Origin: an uncultured Burkholderiales bacterium
GTDB taxonomy: Bacteria; Pseudomonadota; Gammaproteobacteria; Burkholderiales; Burkholderiaceae_F
DNA: 6,434 bases
Direction of reading: 5' to 3'
Assembly (NCBI GenBank): GCA_903871435.1
Contig: CAIQGU010000007.1
Span: 1 to 6,434 of the forward strand
Positions 1 to 6,358 of this stretch are shown piece after piece (position 1 is the stretch's first letter; each line of letters begins with the position of its first letter). The translations under genes were made by a program, and so were the position numbers. The notes under the pieces are model-generated. The model was not told the DNA's origin. It saw nothing but the letters and a program-made list of their open reading frames with translations, and made no database searches.

Positions 1-171
1 AGCAACTGGCCGCACGCTTTGGCGGCCAGGGATCAGTACTGGTGCGGCATCGCGGTCTGCATCGCTAACCGTTTTCATCGCCGATCCGGGAAGGGCTGCT
101 TTCCTCGGCCGGCCGGTGCCGGTAAGCTCTCTCGCGCCCCAGCAGTCAACGCACCGATGGAATTTCTCACC
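1..171. other. Upstream leader region, no gene called with confidence
   Basis: This stretch precedes the chosen amidohydrolase start. The amidohydrolase frame is open back to the window edge, but its residues here (Arg/Cys-rich, no signal-peptide character) do not look like part of that protein. The +3 frame runs from the edge to a TAA at 66-68 and could be the last ~21 codons of an upstream gene, ending in ...RHRGLHR; this is too short to prove. A perfect 8-bp hairpin is present: CTGGCCGC at 6-13 pairs with GCGGCCAG at 22-29 across an 8-nt loop. It has no following T tract. I see no convincing -35/-10 promoter pair. Confidence 0.4.
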
Positions 172-1494
172 ATGTCAATAAAGCCGCGCACTTCCACCCT
201 GGCGCACGCAGTCCTGCTCGCAACGGCGTTCGGCACGGTGCCGCAATCCTGGGCTGCGGATGTCGCGTCGGCCCCAATTGCCATCCGTGCCGCGCACCTC
301 TTCGATTCCGTCAAAGGTACGCTGGTCGATGCCGGCGTTGTCGTGATCGACGGCGGCAAGATCGTGTCTGTCGGTTCAGGACTGGCCATCCCCGAGCACG
401 TCCGGGTCATCGATCTAGGCGACGCCACCCTGCTCCCCGGATTTATCGACGCCCATGTGCATTTGCAGAGCGTGAGCACCGACAGTTGGTACCAGGATTT
501 CTACGACGGCATCATGCGTTTCCCCGCCGAACAGGCTCTGTACGGCGCGCAATATGCCCGCCAGACCCTCGAGGCTGGCTTCACCACGGTGCGCGATGTG
601 GGCTCCACCGACTATGTGGCACTGGGACTGCGTAACGCCATCCGGGCCGGAGCCATACCCGGCCCCCGTCTGCTGGTATCCAACTACGCCATCGGCGCAA
701 CGGCGGGCCATGCGGACCAGGATCCATATCCGCCGCAGCGCATCGCTCCCGCAGGACCGATCATGGGCGTATGCAACGGCCCTGAGGAATGCCGTGCTGC
801 CGTGCGCTACCAGATCAAGTATGGCGCCGACGTCATCAAATTCATGCCCTCGGGCGGCGTACTGTCTCTGACCGACCCGGTGGACATTCCAGAGCTCACC
901 CAGGAAGAGATGAACGCCATCGTTGGCGAAGCCCATACCTGGAAGCGCAAGGTCGCAGCCCACTGCCATGGCGATCTTGCCGCAAAGATGGCTATCGCTG
1001 CAGGCGTCGACTCCATCGAGCACGGCAGCTTTCTGCAGGACGACACACTGCTTGAAATGAAGAAGAAACATGTCTTCCTGGTCCCCACCCTCTTCGCGGG
1101 TGTGTGGGTCGGCGAGAAGGCCGACACCTTTCCGGCTCCCATCGCGGTGAAGGCCCGTGCCGCTTCCGCGCAAATTCAGCAGATGTTCCAGCACGCCGTG
1201 CGCATTGGCGTCCCGGTAGCCCTGGGTACCGATGCTGGCGTGGAGCCGCATGGTCAGAACGCGCGTGAATTCGCGCTCATGGTCGCAAACGGCATGACAC
1301 CCGCTCAAGCCCTGCTGGCGGGAACTGCCAATGGCGCTGAACTGCTCGGCATTGCCGATCGCATGGGCACGCTGCAGGCCGGCAAGGTGGCCGATATTGT
1401 GGCGGTCCCGGGCAATGTCCTCGACGATATTCGAGCCACCGCACATCCGCTGTTCGTCATGAAGGACGGCACGGTTTACGTAGGCCCACACTGA
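172..1494 (+). CDS. Exported metal-dependent amidohydrolase (imidazolonepropionase/Xaa-dipeptidase-like)
   Basis: Seen: 440 residues from ATG 172. The N-terminus is a Sec signal peptide: basic MSIKPR, a hydrophobic stretch around residues 10-23, and a likely cut after SWA (residue 28). The body has the ordered metal-site motifs of the amidohydrolase superfamily: HVH (His95, His97) in [11 protein letters not shown], Lys223 in [10 protein letters not shown] (the usual carbamylated bridging lysine), His264 in AAHCHG, His284 in SIEHGS and Asp354 in LGTDAG. The C-terminal [16 protein letters not shown] closes the small beta-sandwich domain.

Known: this group (COG1228-like) has a binuclear metal centre and cleaves cyclic amides or the C-terminal bond of dipeptides; studied relatives hydrolyse Xaa-Arg/Lys dipeptides.

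Inferred: a periplasmic hydrolase of peptides or amides; the substrate cannot be read from sequence. Start choice: the signal peptide begins at 172, with a weak GGA at 159-161. An in-frame ATG at 157 would add only five residues. Confidence 0.9.
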
Positions 1495-1528
1495 GGGTGG
1501 CCGAGGCCCCATTGCGCCGCCACCCTTT
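1494..1528 (+). terminator. Possible weak hairpin terminator or attenuator after the amidohydrolase
   Basis: AGGGTGGC at 1494-1501 is fully complementary to GCCACCCT at 1519-1526. This gives an 8-bp GC-rich stem that starts on the last base of the stop codon. A small inner GGC/GCC pairing (1505-1507 with 1516-1518) can extend it. Only three T residues (1526-1528) follow, so it is a poor intrinsic terminator. It may instead reduce read-through into, or protect the end of, a shared transcript with the isomerase gene 55 bp downstream. Confidence 0.3.
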
Positions 1529-1580
1529 GCTGGGCGCGGCCTGTGGTCGTAGCGCCAAGATTGCCCTGCGAAGGAACCCC

Positions 1581-2501
1581 ATGATGCTCAAGCAAACCCT
1601 GGCTTCGAAGGCCATGCTGTCTCGCGTACTTGCCTCCCTCGTGGCAGCGCTCGCAGCCGTATCCGTATCGGCGGCGCCCTACCAGGGCATCGACGACATA
1701 ATCAAAGCGTCCGCCCCCGCCGACTGGCGCACGCCCGATCCTGAAAACCTGCTGTACCTGGAGCTGCCCGCCGGCCGGGTCATCATCGAGATGGCCCCGG
1801 CGTTTGCGCCCAATCATGTCGCCAATGTCCGGGCGCTGGCCCGGGAAAAATACTTCGACGGCCTTTTTATCTATCGCGTTCAGGACAATTACGTGGTCCA
1901 GTGGGGCGACCCCGATGAAAAGAATCCTCGGCCCATCGTGCACGCAAAGCCCACGCTGCCGGCGGAGTTTTCACGGCCCGCGGCCGGCCTGGCCTTTGAC
2001 GTGTTGCCAGAAAAAGACGTCTACGCGCCCGAGGTGGGTTTCTCCGGCGGCTTCCCCGCCGCCCGCGATGGCGAAAAAGGCAGCGCCTGGCTGGCGCATT
2101 GCTATGGCATGGTGGGAGCCGGCCGCGACAACGATGCCGGCAGTGGCGGTGGCACGGAGCTCTACGCCGTGATAGGCCATGCGCCGCGCCACCTCGACCG
2201 TAATGTCACCCTGTTTGGCCGCGTGCTGCAAGGCATCGAACTGCTCTCCAGCCTGCCGCGCGGTCCGGCCCCCATGGGTTTCTACGAGGACACCCGGCTG
2301 CGCCTGCCCATCCGCGCTGTGCGCATGGCCGCTGATGTGCCGCCGGCACAGCGCACGGGCATCGAAGTGATGCGCACCGGCACGGCTACCTTCGATCACA
2401 TCATCGAATCACGCCGCAATCGCCGCGACGATTGGACCAAGGTGCCGGCAGGACACATCGAACTTTGCAACGTGCCCTTGCCGGTGCGGCTCACTCCCTG
2501 A
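1581..2501 (+). CDS. Exported divergent cyclophilin-type peptidyl-prolyl cis-trans isomerase
   Basis: Seen: 306 residues from ATG 1581, preceded by AAGGA at 1571-1575 with 5-nt spacing. The signal peptide has a basic start (K4, K10, R15), a hydrophobic core at residues 16-29, and a likely cut after VSA (residue 31). The cyclophilin fold is recognisable: [20 protein letters not shown] from about residue 57, the [16 protein letters not shown] block with Arg99 in the catalytic arginine position, [14 protein letters not shown] from 169, and [15 protein letters not shown] from 201.

Odd: it departs from textbook cyclophilins. FHRV is FIYRV, the SQFFI strand is replaced by TELYAVIG (192-199), and the usual Trp before LDG is His204. 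From memory, the same changes occur in a subfamily annotated as peptidylprolyl isomerase in Xanthomonas/Lysobacter-type bacteria, including the C-terminal [16 protein letters not shown] block seen here.

Inferred: a periplasmic folding helper; activity on prolyl bonds is plausible but unproven. The gene follows the amidohydrolase by 86 bp. Confidence 0.85.
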
Positions 2502-2514
2502 ACCGCATTGCCCC

Positions 2515-2892
2515 TCAGGCGCAGATGCGCTTCGTGGCGCAGGTGAGGATCAGCACGCTGTCGCCGTCGGCATTGCCAAAAGATTCCCGTGCGACGGCGG
2601 GAGCGGAACGGGACACATTGAACCGCGCCCAATCCAGAAGGTCCTTGCTGCCCACCATGACGATCGCCGCGGGCAAGACCACGCGTTCCCGCCGCACGAA
2701 GTAGGCAACCAGCGCGGTGCCCTGTTCTATGCCGCCGCGCGAATTGGCCGGATCCCGGCTCGGCAGCGGCAGGCCCGCGGCAAGTTCGGCGATCGTGATG
2801 GGGTGAGGCGCCAGCACCCACCCGCGTGAGGCCGCCAGACTGAAGGCCTGTGCGAGGCGGTTCGCGTGGATCTGGCTGACGGTTTCGCTCAT
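2515..2892 (-). CDS. Hypothetical protein, 125 residues, unrecognised
   Basis: I do not recognise this family. Reading leftward from ATG at 2892-2890, it encodes MSETVSQIHANRLAQAF... and ends ...LTCATKRICA at the TGA at 2517-2515. The start is supported by a GAGGA Shine-Dalgarno (2904-2900 on this strand) with 7-nt spacing; the open frame continues to an ATG at 2973 that has no comparable site. There is no signal peptide or membrane segment. A helical N-terminus (about residues 5-22) is followed by mixed hydrophobic strands (VLPAAIVMVG, SVLILTCA), suggesting a small soluble alpha/beta protein.

Its stop lies 13 bp from the isomerase stop (convergent), and its start faces the transglutaminase gene across a repeat-bearing spacer. 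A 170-residue frame on the same strand (2396-2908) overlaps it, but it runs into the isomerase gene and reads as a composition artefact. Function unknown. Confidence 0.65.
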   Translation of the reverse strand: MSETVSQIHANRLAQAFSLAASRGWVLAPHPITIAELAAGLPLPSRDPANSRGGIEQGTALVAYFVRRERVVLPAAIVMVGSKDLLDWARFNVSRSAPAVARESFGNADGDSVLILTCATKRICA

Positions 2893-3015
2893 CGAATTTT
2901 CCTCGCACCCAGGCGCCCCGCGGTCTGGAACTGGCGTGGCGCGGCCCATCAAAGTTAACGTGTTTGCCTGCACTCCCTTGTTCTCAGCAGTTCCACTCTA
3001 AACGCGTCGCACCTT

Positions 3016-3055
3016 CGCTGCAACCTATTGCAGCGTATTGCAGCGAATTGCAACG
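3016..3055. repeat. TTGCAGCG repeat cluster, operator-like
   Basis: CGCTGCAA at 3016-3023 is the exact inverse complement of TTGCAGCG at 3028-3035, across a 4-bp gap. The 10-bp unit TATTGCAGCG (3026-3035) then repeats exactly at 3036-3045 and imperfectly, as AATTGCAACG, at 3046-3055. There are thus three same-direction half-sites at close to one helical turn, plus one inverted half-site. The arrangement suits a dimeric regulator binding on one face of the helix. The copies are seen directly; a regulatory role is inferred from position between divergent genes. Confidence 0.6.
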
Positions 3056-3122
3056 GCCCATATGTCCATGCGGTACCCAATGCGAATGAGAGCCACCTGC
3101 AATACCGGCTGCGGTGAGCTGA

Positions 3123-3132
3123 CCTGATCAGG
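3123..3132. repeat. Perfect 10-bp palindrome CCTGATCAGG
   Basis: A self-complementary 10-mer about 50 bp before the alternative transglutaminase start at 3186. It could be a regulator half-site pair, but a 10-bp palindrome can also occur by chance, and no second copy is present nearby. Confidence 0.25.
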
Positions 3133-3277
3133 ACAGCGACCGCGCGGCGTTGCGCCGGCACGGCCTGTTTCAAGGTGGTACCGCCATGAATATGCTGTCT
3201 GCGCGCCCCCGCACAGAAGCCGCGGTGTTTGCAGGGTATGTTCGCCGCTGGCGCCGTCTGTGCCGAATGTTTCGCAA

Positions 3278-3284
3278 TGGAAGG
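3278..3284 (+). promoter_or_regulatory. Shine-Dalgarno TGGAAGG deciding the GTG start at 3291
   Basis: GGAAGG ends 6 nt before GTG 3291, an ideal distance. Translation from here begins directly with the conserved first strand of the family (QLRVGFEMVFECPQPTPM). A competing site, AAGGTGG at 3172-3178, lies 7 nt before an in-frame ATG at 3186 and would add 35 residues that are basic and look non-conserved. Confidence 0.55.
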
Positions 3285-3290
3285 CTCCCC

Positions 3291-4115
3291 GTGCAGCTTC
3301 GCGTCGGTTTCGAAATGGTCTTCGAGTGTCCTCAGCCGACACCGATGATTTTCAACCTCAATGTCCATTACACGCGGGTCTCCGACCTGGTGACCCGCGA
3401 TGACCTGTCATTTGATCCACCCGTACGCGTTACCGCCTACCGCGACAGCTTCGGCAACTGGTGTTCGCGCGTCCTTGCGCCGCGCGGGCGGCTGCGCGTC
3501 GGCGCCGATGCCCTGATCCATGACAGTGGTGCGCCGGATGTTCTTGCACCCGGCGCGCGGCAATTGGACGTGCAGGACCTGCCGGAAGAGACCTTGCTGT
3601 ACCTGCTCGGCAGCCGTTATTGCGAAACCGACCGGCTTTCCCAGGTTGCCTGGAACCTGTTTGGCCAGACGCCGCCGGGCTGGGACCGCGTGCAGGCCAT
3701 CTGCGATTTTGTCCACGGCCAGATTGCCTTCGGGTACGAGAATGCGCGCATGACACGCACGGCGCTGGAGGCCTACAACGAACGCGTCGGCGTCTGCCGC
3801 GATTACATGCATCTGGCGGTAGCGTTCTGCCGGTGCATGAACATACCGGCCCGCTACTGCACGGGCTACCTCGGCGACACGGGAACGCCCCTGCCGTGGG
3901 CGGCCGGCGACTTTGCCGCATGGTTCGAGGTGTTTCTCGAGGGCGGCTGGCACACGTTTGACGCCCGCAACAACACGCCGCGCATTGGCCGGGTTCTGAT
4001 CGCCCGCGGCCGTGACGCTGCAGACGTGGCGCTCAGCAACACCTTTGGCCAATGCCTGCTCATGAGCTTCCGCGTCTGGACCGACGAAGTGCAGCCCGTT
4101 CCAATGCAGGGTTGA
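3291..4115 (+). CDS. Transglutaminase-like family protein
   Basis: Seen: 274 residues from GTG 3291 (309 from ATG 3186, the alternative start; the frame is open further upstream). The N-terminal beta-rich region (about residues 1-85) carries FECPQPTPMIFNLNVHYTRVSDLV and YRDSFGNWCSRVLAP, typical of bacterial transglutaminase-like proteins. The papain-fold core follows: RVGVCRDYMHLAVAFCRCMNIPARYCTGYLGD with nucleophile Cys169, then DFAAWFEVFLEGGWHTFDARNN with Asp224, and a conserved tail PRIGRVLIARGRDAADVALSNTFG.

Known: this fold uses Cys-His-Asp, usually with the His in an H-A-W-x-E motif. Odd: that position here is Ala209 (A-A-W-F-E). From memory, several members of this subgroup also lack the HAW histidine, so this may be a family trait. 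No signal peptide from 3291, so probably cytoplasmic.

Inferred: a cysteine protease or amide-bond enzyme acting on proteins or peptides, or a non-catalytic relative. It lies 73 bp upstream of the helicase on the same strand, but the helicase has its own control site. Confidence 0.85.
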   Translation: MQLRVGFEMVFECPQPTPMIFNLNVHYTRVSDLVTRDDLSFDPPVRVTAYRDSFGNWCSRVLAPRGRLRVGADALIHDSGAPDVLAPGARQLDVQDLPEETLLYLLGSRYCETDRLSQVAWNLFGQTPPGWDRVQAICDFVHGQIAFGYENARMTRTALEAYNERVGVCRDYMHLAVAFCRCMNIPARYCTGYLGDTGTPLPWAAGDFAAWFEVFLEGGWHTFDARNNTPRIGRVLIARGRDAADVALSNTFGQCLLMSFRVWTDEVQPVPMQG

Positions 4116-4147
4116 GCCGCTGCATCTGCACCAGCGCCGCCCGGCGA

Positions 4148-4153
4148 TATACT
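4148..4153 (+). promoter_or_regulatory. Candidate -10 element TATACT for the helicase gene
   Basis: TATACT matches the sigma-70 -10 consensus at five of six positions and overlaps the left arm of the LexA box, as expected for a LexA-blocked promoter. The matching -35 region (about 4125-4130, TCTGCA) is poor, so this is tentative. Confidence 0.4.
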
Positions 4154-4169
4154 GTAATTAAATACAGTT
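4150..4169. promoter_or_regulatory. LexA-binding SOS box
   Basis: CTGT at 4152-4155, eight A/T-only bases AATTAAAT at 4156-4163, and ACAG at 4164-4167 give the invariant CTGT-N8-ACAG form of the gamma/betaproteobacterial LexA operator. The 20-bp site matches the E. coli consensus at 16 of 20 positions, with 6-bp inverted arms ACTGTA/TACAGT. It sits 19 bp before the helicase start and overlaps a -10-like hexamer, so bound LexA would block the promoter. The AT-rich site stands out sharply in GC-rich surroundings. LexA binding itself is inferred. Confidence 0.85.
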
Positions 4170-4188
4170 TCCGCCGGAAGGAACCCCG

Positions 4189-6303
4189 ATGAACGCAGGC
4201 ACGGATCAAGCAGCGCAGGCGGTTGCCGCTGGGGAAGTAGCACCTTACCTGCAGAAGCTCAATACGGCACAGCGGCAGGCCGTCCTGTGGGGCACGACGG
4301 GCGTGATCGGCCGGCCGGATGGCCCGCTCCTGGTCATTGCCGGTGCCGGTTCGGGCAAGACCAACACGCTGGCCCACCGGGTGGCGCACCTGGTCGCGTG
4401 TGGCGCCGATCCCGGGCGCATTTTGCTGCTCACTTTCACCACGCGCGCCGCTGACGAGATGGCGCGGCGCGTCGCCCGCATCCTTGCGCAGGCACTGGGC
4501 ACGGGTCCGCGCAGCGCGGGAGTCGGTATCGCGTGGTCCGGCACTTTCCACAGCGTTGGAGCACGGCTGCTGCGTGAATACGCGGGACGACTGGGCCTGG
4601 ATCCGGCCTTCACCATCCATGACCGTGAAGATTCAGCGGATCTGATGAACCTCGTGCGCCATGAGCAGGGCTGTTCGGCAAAAGACCGCCGCTTCCCCCT
4701 CAAGGGAACCTGCCTTGCCATCTATTCCTCGGCGATCAATACCGGCAGTCCGCTGGGCGAGGTGCTGCAATCGTCGTTCCCTTGGTGCGCGCAATGGGAG
4801 ACCGAACTGCGCCAGATGTTCCGCGGTTACGTCGAGGCCAAGCAGGCGCAGCAGGTGCTCGATTACGACGATCTGCTGCTCTATTGGTCCCGCATGGTCG
4901 CCGACCCCGGCCTGGCCCGCGACGTCGGCGCGCGTTTCAGCCACGTCCTGGTGGACGAATACCAGGACACCAACCGCCTCCAGGCATCCATCCTGCTGGG
5001 CATGAAGCCCGACGGACTGGGGCTCACGGTGGTTGGCGACGACGCCCAATCGATCTACGCCTTTCGCGGCGCCACGGTGCGCAATATCCTGGATTTCCCC
5101 GGGCTCTTCGATCCGCCCGCCGTGCAGGTGACGCTCGACCGCAACTACCGTTCAACTGCCCCCGTGCTCGCGGCGGCCAATGCGGTCATCGCCCTGGCCG
5201 CCGAGCGCTATGCAAAGGATCTTTGGACCGAGCGTACTGGAGCCGGCCTGCCGCGGCTCGTTGCCCTGCGTGACGAAGCCGATCAGGCCGATTTCGTCGT
5301 CGAGCAGGTGCTGGCCCGCCGGGAAAACGGCATCACGCTCAAGTCGCAGGCCGTCTTGTTTCGCACCGCCCATCACAGTGCGCGCCTGGAGCTGGAGCTC
5401 ACCCGACGCAATATTCCGTTCGTAAAGTTCGGCGGCCTGCGCTTCCTGGAAGCCGCTCATGTCAAGGATGTGCTCGCGCTCATGCGCTGGGCGCAAAACC
5501 CCCGCGACCGGGTGTCGGGCTTTCGCGCGCTGCAACTGCTGGCCGGTATTGGGCCAAAGATCGCTGCCCGGGTGCTCGATCACGTCACGGCCGCGCCGCC
5601 CGGCTGCGCGCTCCTTGCCGAGCAACCCATGCCGGCCGCGGCGGAGGCGCCGTGGCGCGAGTTCGCAGGTCTTGTCGAAGCGCTGTCGCGCCCCGATGGC
5701 GCCTGGCCGGCGTCCTTCGAGCAGGCCTGTCGGTGGTACGACGCGCAAATGGAGCGGCGTTTCGACGATGCCGCCACACGGCGCGCGGACATCGCGCAGC
5801 TGGCGCACATCGCGGCCACGTATCCCAGCCTCGAGCGCTTTCTCACCGAGCTCACCCTGGAGCCGCCCGACGCCACCAGTGCGCAGGCCGGCGTGCCGTT
5901 GCTCGACGAGGACTACCTCATTTTGTCCACCATTCATTCGGCCAAGGGCCGGGAATGGACGGCCGTGACACTGCTCAACGCTGTTGACGGTTGTCTGCCA
6001 TCGGATATGGCAACCGGCAGCAGCGCCGAGATCGAGGAGGAGCGGCGCCTGCTGTATGTGGCCATGACACGTGCCCGCGACCAACTCGACATCCTGGTGC
6101 CGCAACGCTTTCATGTGGGGGGACAGGCCGGCATGGGCGACCGGCATGTCTACGCCAGCCGCACGCGTTTCCTGCCTGCAGCGATGCTGGGAATGTTCGA
6201 GCAGATTGCGTGGCCGCCACCCGACAGCCTGCGTGCCGGATCGGGCCAGCCGGTTCCCGCCGCCATCGACCTCGCGGCGCAGATGCGCGATATGTGGCGC
6301 TAA
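4189..6303 (+). CDS. UvrD/Rep-family ATP-dependent DNA helicase (SF1A), SOS-regulated
   Basis: Seen: 704 residues, close to UvrD/Rep/PcrA length. ATG 4189 has AAGGA at 4178-4182 with 6-nt spacing. All core motifs are intact and in order: Q-motif region LNTAQRQAVL; Walker A GAGSGKT (52-58, Lys57); Ia TFTTRAADEM (from 82); Walker B VDEYQDT (255-261, Asp256/Glu257); III VVGDDAQSIYAFRG (from 281, Gln287, Arg293); IV LDRNYRST (316-323, Arg321); V TIHSAKGREW (581-590); VI EEERRLLYVAMTRAR (616-630, Arg628). A helix-hairpin-helix-like GIGPKIAARVLD begins at 453 in the 2B region.

Known: such proteins move 3' to 5' on single-stranded DNA and unwind duplexes in repair, restart or removal of bound proteins.

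Odd: the motif wording (GDDAQSIYAFRGA, GCLPSDMA) fits the generic 'ATP-dependent helicase' paralogue group of proteobacteria better than UvrD or Rep proper, so I give no symbol. The tail after motif VI is only about 74 residues.

Inferred: DNA-damage inducible through the LexA box upstream. Confidence 0.95.
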   Translation: MNAGTDQAAQAVAAGEVAPYLQKLNTAQRQAVLWGTTGVIGRPDGPLLVIAGAGSGKTNTLAHRVAHLVACGADPGRILLLTFTTRAADEMARRVARILAQALGTGPRSAGVGIAWSGTFHSVGARLLREYAGRLGLDPAFTIHDREDSADLMNLVRHEQGCSAKDRRFPLKGTCLAIYSSAINTGSPLGEVLQSSFPWCAQWETELRQMFRGYVEAKQAQQVLDYDDLLLYWSRMVADPGLARDVGARFSHVLVDEYQDTNRLQASILLGMKPDGLGLTVVGDDAQSIYAFRGATVRNILDFPGLFDPPAVQVTLDRNYRSTAPVLAAANAVIALAAERYAKDLWTERTGAGLPRLVALRDEADQADFVVEQVLARRENGITLKSQAVLFRTAHHSARLELELTRRNIPFVKFGGLRFLEAAHVKDVLALMRWAQNPRDRVSGFRALQLLAGIGPKIAARVLDHVTAAPPGCALLAEQPMPAAAEAPWREFAGLVEALSRPDGAWPASFEQACRWYDAQMERRFDDAATRRADIAQLAHIAATYPSLERFLTELTLEPPDATSAQAGVPLLDEDYLILSTIHSAKGREWTAVTLLNAVDGCLPSDMATGSSAEIEEERRLLYVAMTRARDQLDILVPQRFHVGGQAGMGDRHVYASRTRFLPAAMLGMFEQIAWPPPDSLRAGSGQPVPAAIDLAAQMRDMWR

Positions 6304-6304
6304 A

Positions 6305-6353
6305 GCGGCAAGGAGGGCAGCGCCCTCAGTGCCATGGCCCTGGCTGCTGCCGC
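6305..6353. terminator. Possible hairpin between convergent genes
   Basis: In the 55-bp gap between converging stop codons, GAGGGC (6313-6318) pairs with GCCCTC (6322-6327) over a 3-nt loop. An outer GCGGCA (6305-6310) pairs with TGCCGC (6348-6353). No T tract follows on either strand, so it is not a classic intrinsic terminator; it may only reduce read-through. Confidence 0.3.
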
Positions 6354-6358
6354 GCCCG

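Larger units (their letters stand above)
2893..3290. other. Divergent intergenic spacer, probably regulatory
   Basis: About 400 bp lie between the minus-strand hypothetical gene and the preferred transglutaminase start, or about 290 bp if translation starts at 3186. No small gene here has a convincing ribosome site and plausible protein; the minus-strand frames at 2955-3368 and 3025-3342 are low-complexity, Arg/Cys/His-rich and overlap the transglutaminase start. The spacer holds the TTGCAGCG repeat cluster (3016-3055), one more inverted CTGCAATA copy at 3097-3104, and a perfect 10-bp palindrome CCTGATCAGG at 3123-3132. I cannot point to a good -35/-10 pair for either gene. Confidence 0.5.

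Noticed and set aside
19..171. N-terminal extension of the amidohydrolase from TTG 19
   Set aside because: The added 51 residues contain no signal peptide and would bury the clear signal peptide that starts at ATG 172. The frame is open simply because the DNA is GC-rich.
415..1512. A 365-codon open frame on the minus strand, fully antisense to the amidohydrolase
   Set aside because: The plus-strand frame has all amidohydrolase metal ligands. The antisense product shows no domain, is rich in His/Arg/Gly as expected from reverse reading of GC-rich codons, and has no obvious ribosome site.
1571..1580. Shared leader GAAGGAACCCC before the isomerase (ends 1580) and helicase (ends 4187) start codons
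   Set aside because: It is an 11-base match centred on a normal Shine-Dalgarno. Chance plus ribosome-site constraint is enough to explain it.
2396..2908. A 170-codon minus-strand frame overlapping the 125-residue gene
   Set aside because: It runs more than 100 bp into the isomerase coding sequence and is very Arg/Gly-rich. The frame at 2515-2892 has the better ribosome site and more natural composition.
3016..3104. The TTGCAGCG repeats as a CRISPR array or plasmid-type replication iterons
   Set aside because: The units are only 10 bp, contiguous without spacers, and number three to five. There is no cas or rep gene, DnaA box cluster or AT-rich unwinding region beside them.
2955..3368. Minus-strand frames (137 and 105 codons) covering the divergent spacer
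   Set aside because: They overlap the conserved start of the transglutaminase protein, encode Arg/Cys/His-rich low-quality sequence and read straight through the operator-like repeats.
5152..6147. A 331-codon open frame antisense to the helicase 3' half
   Set aside because: It lies wholly opposite conserved helicase motifs IV-VI. Its composition matches a mirror of the real coding frame, with no recognisable domain.
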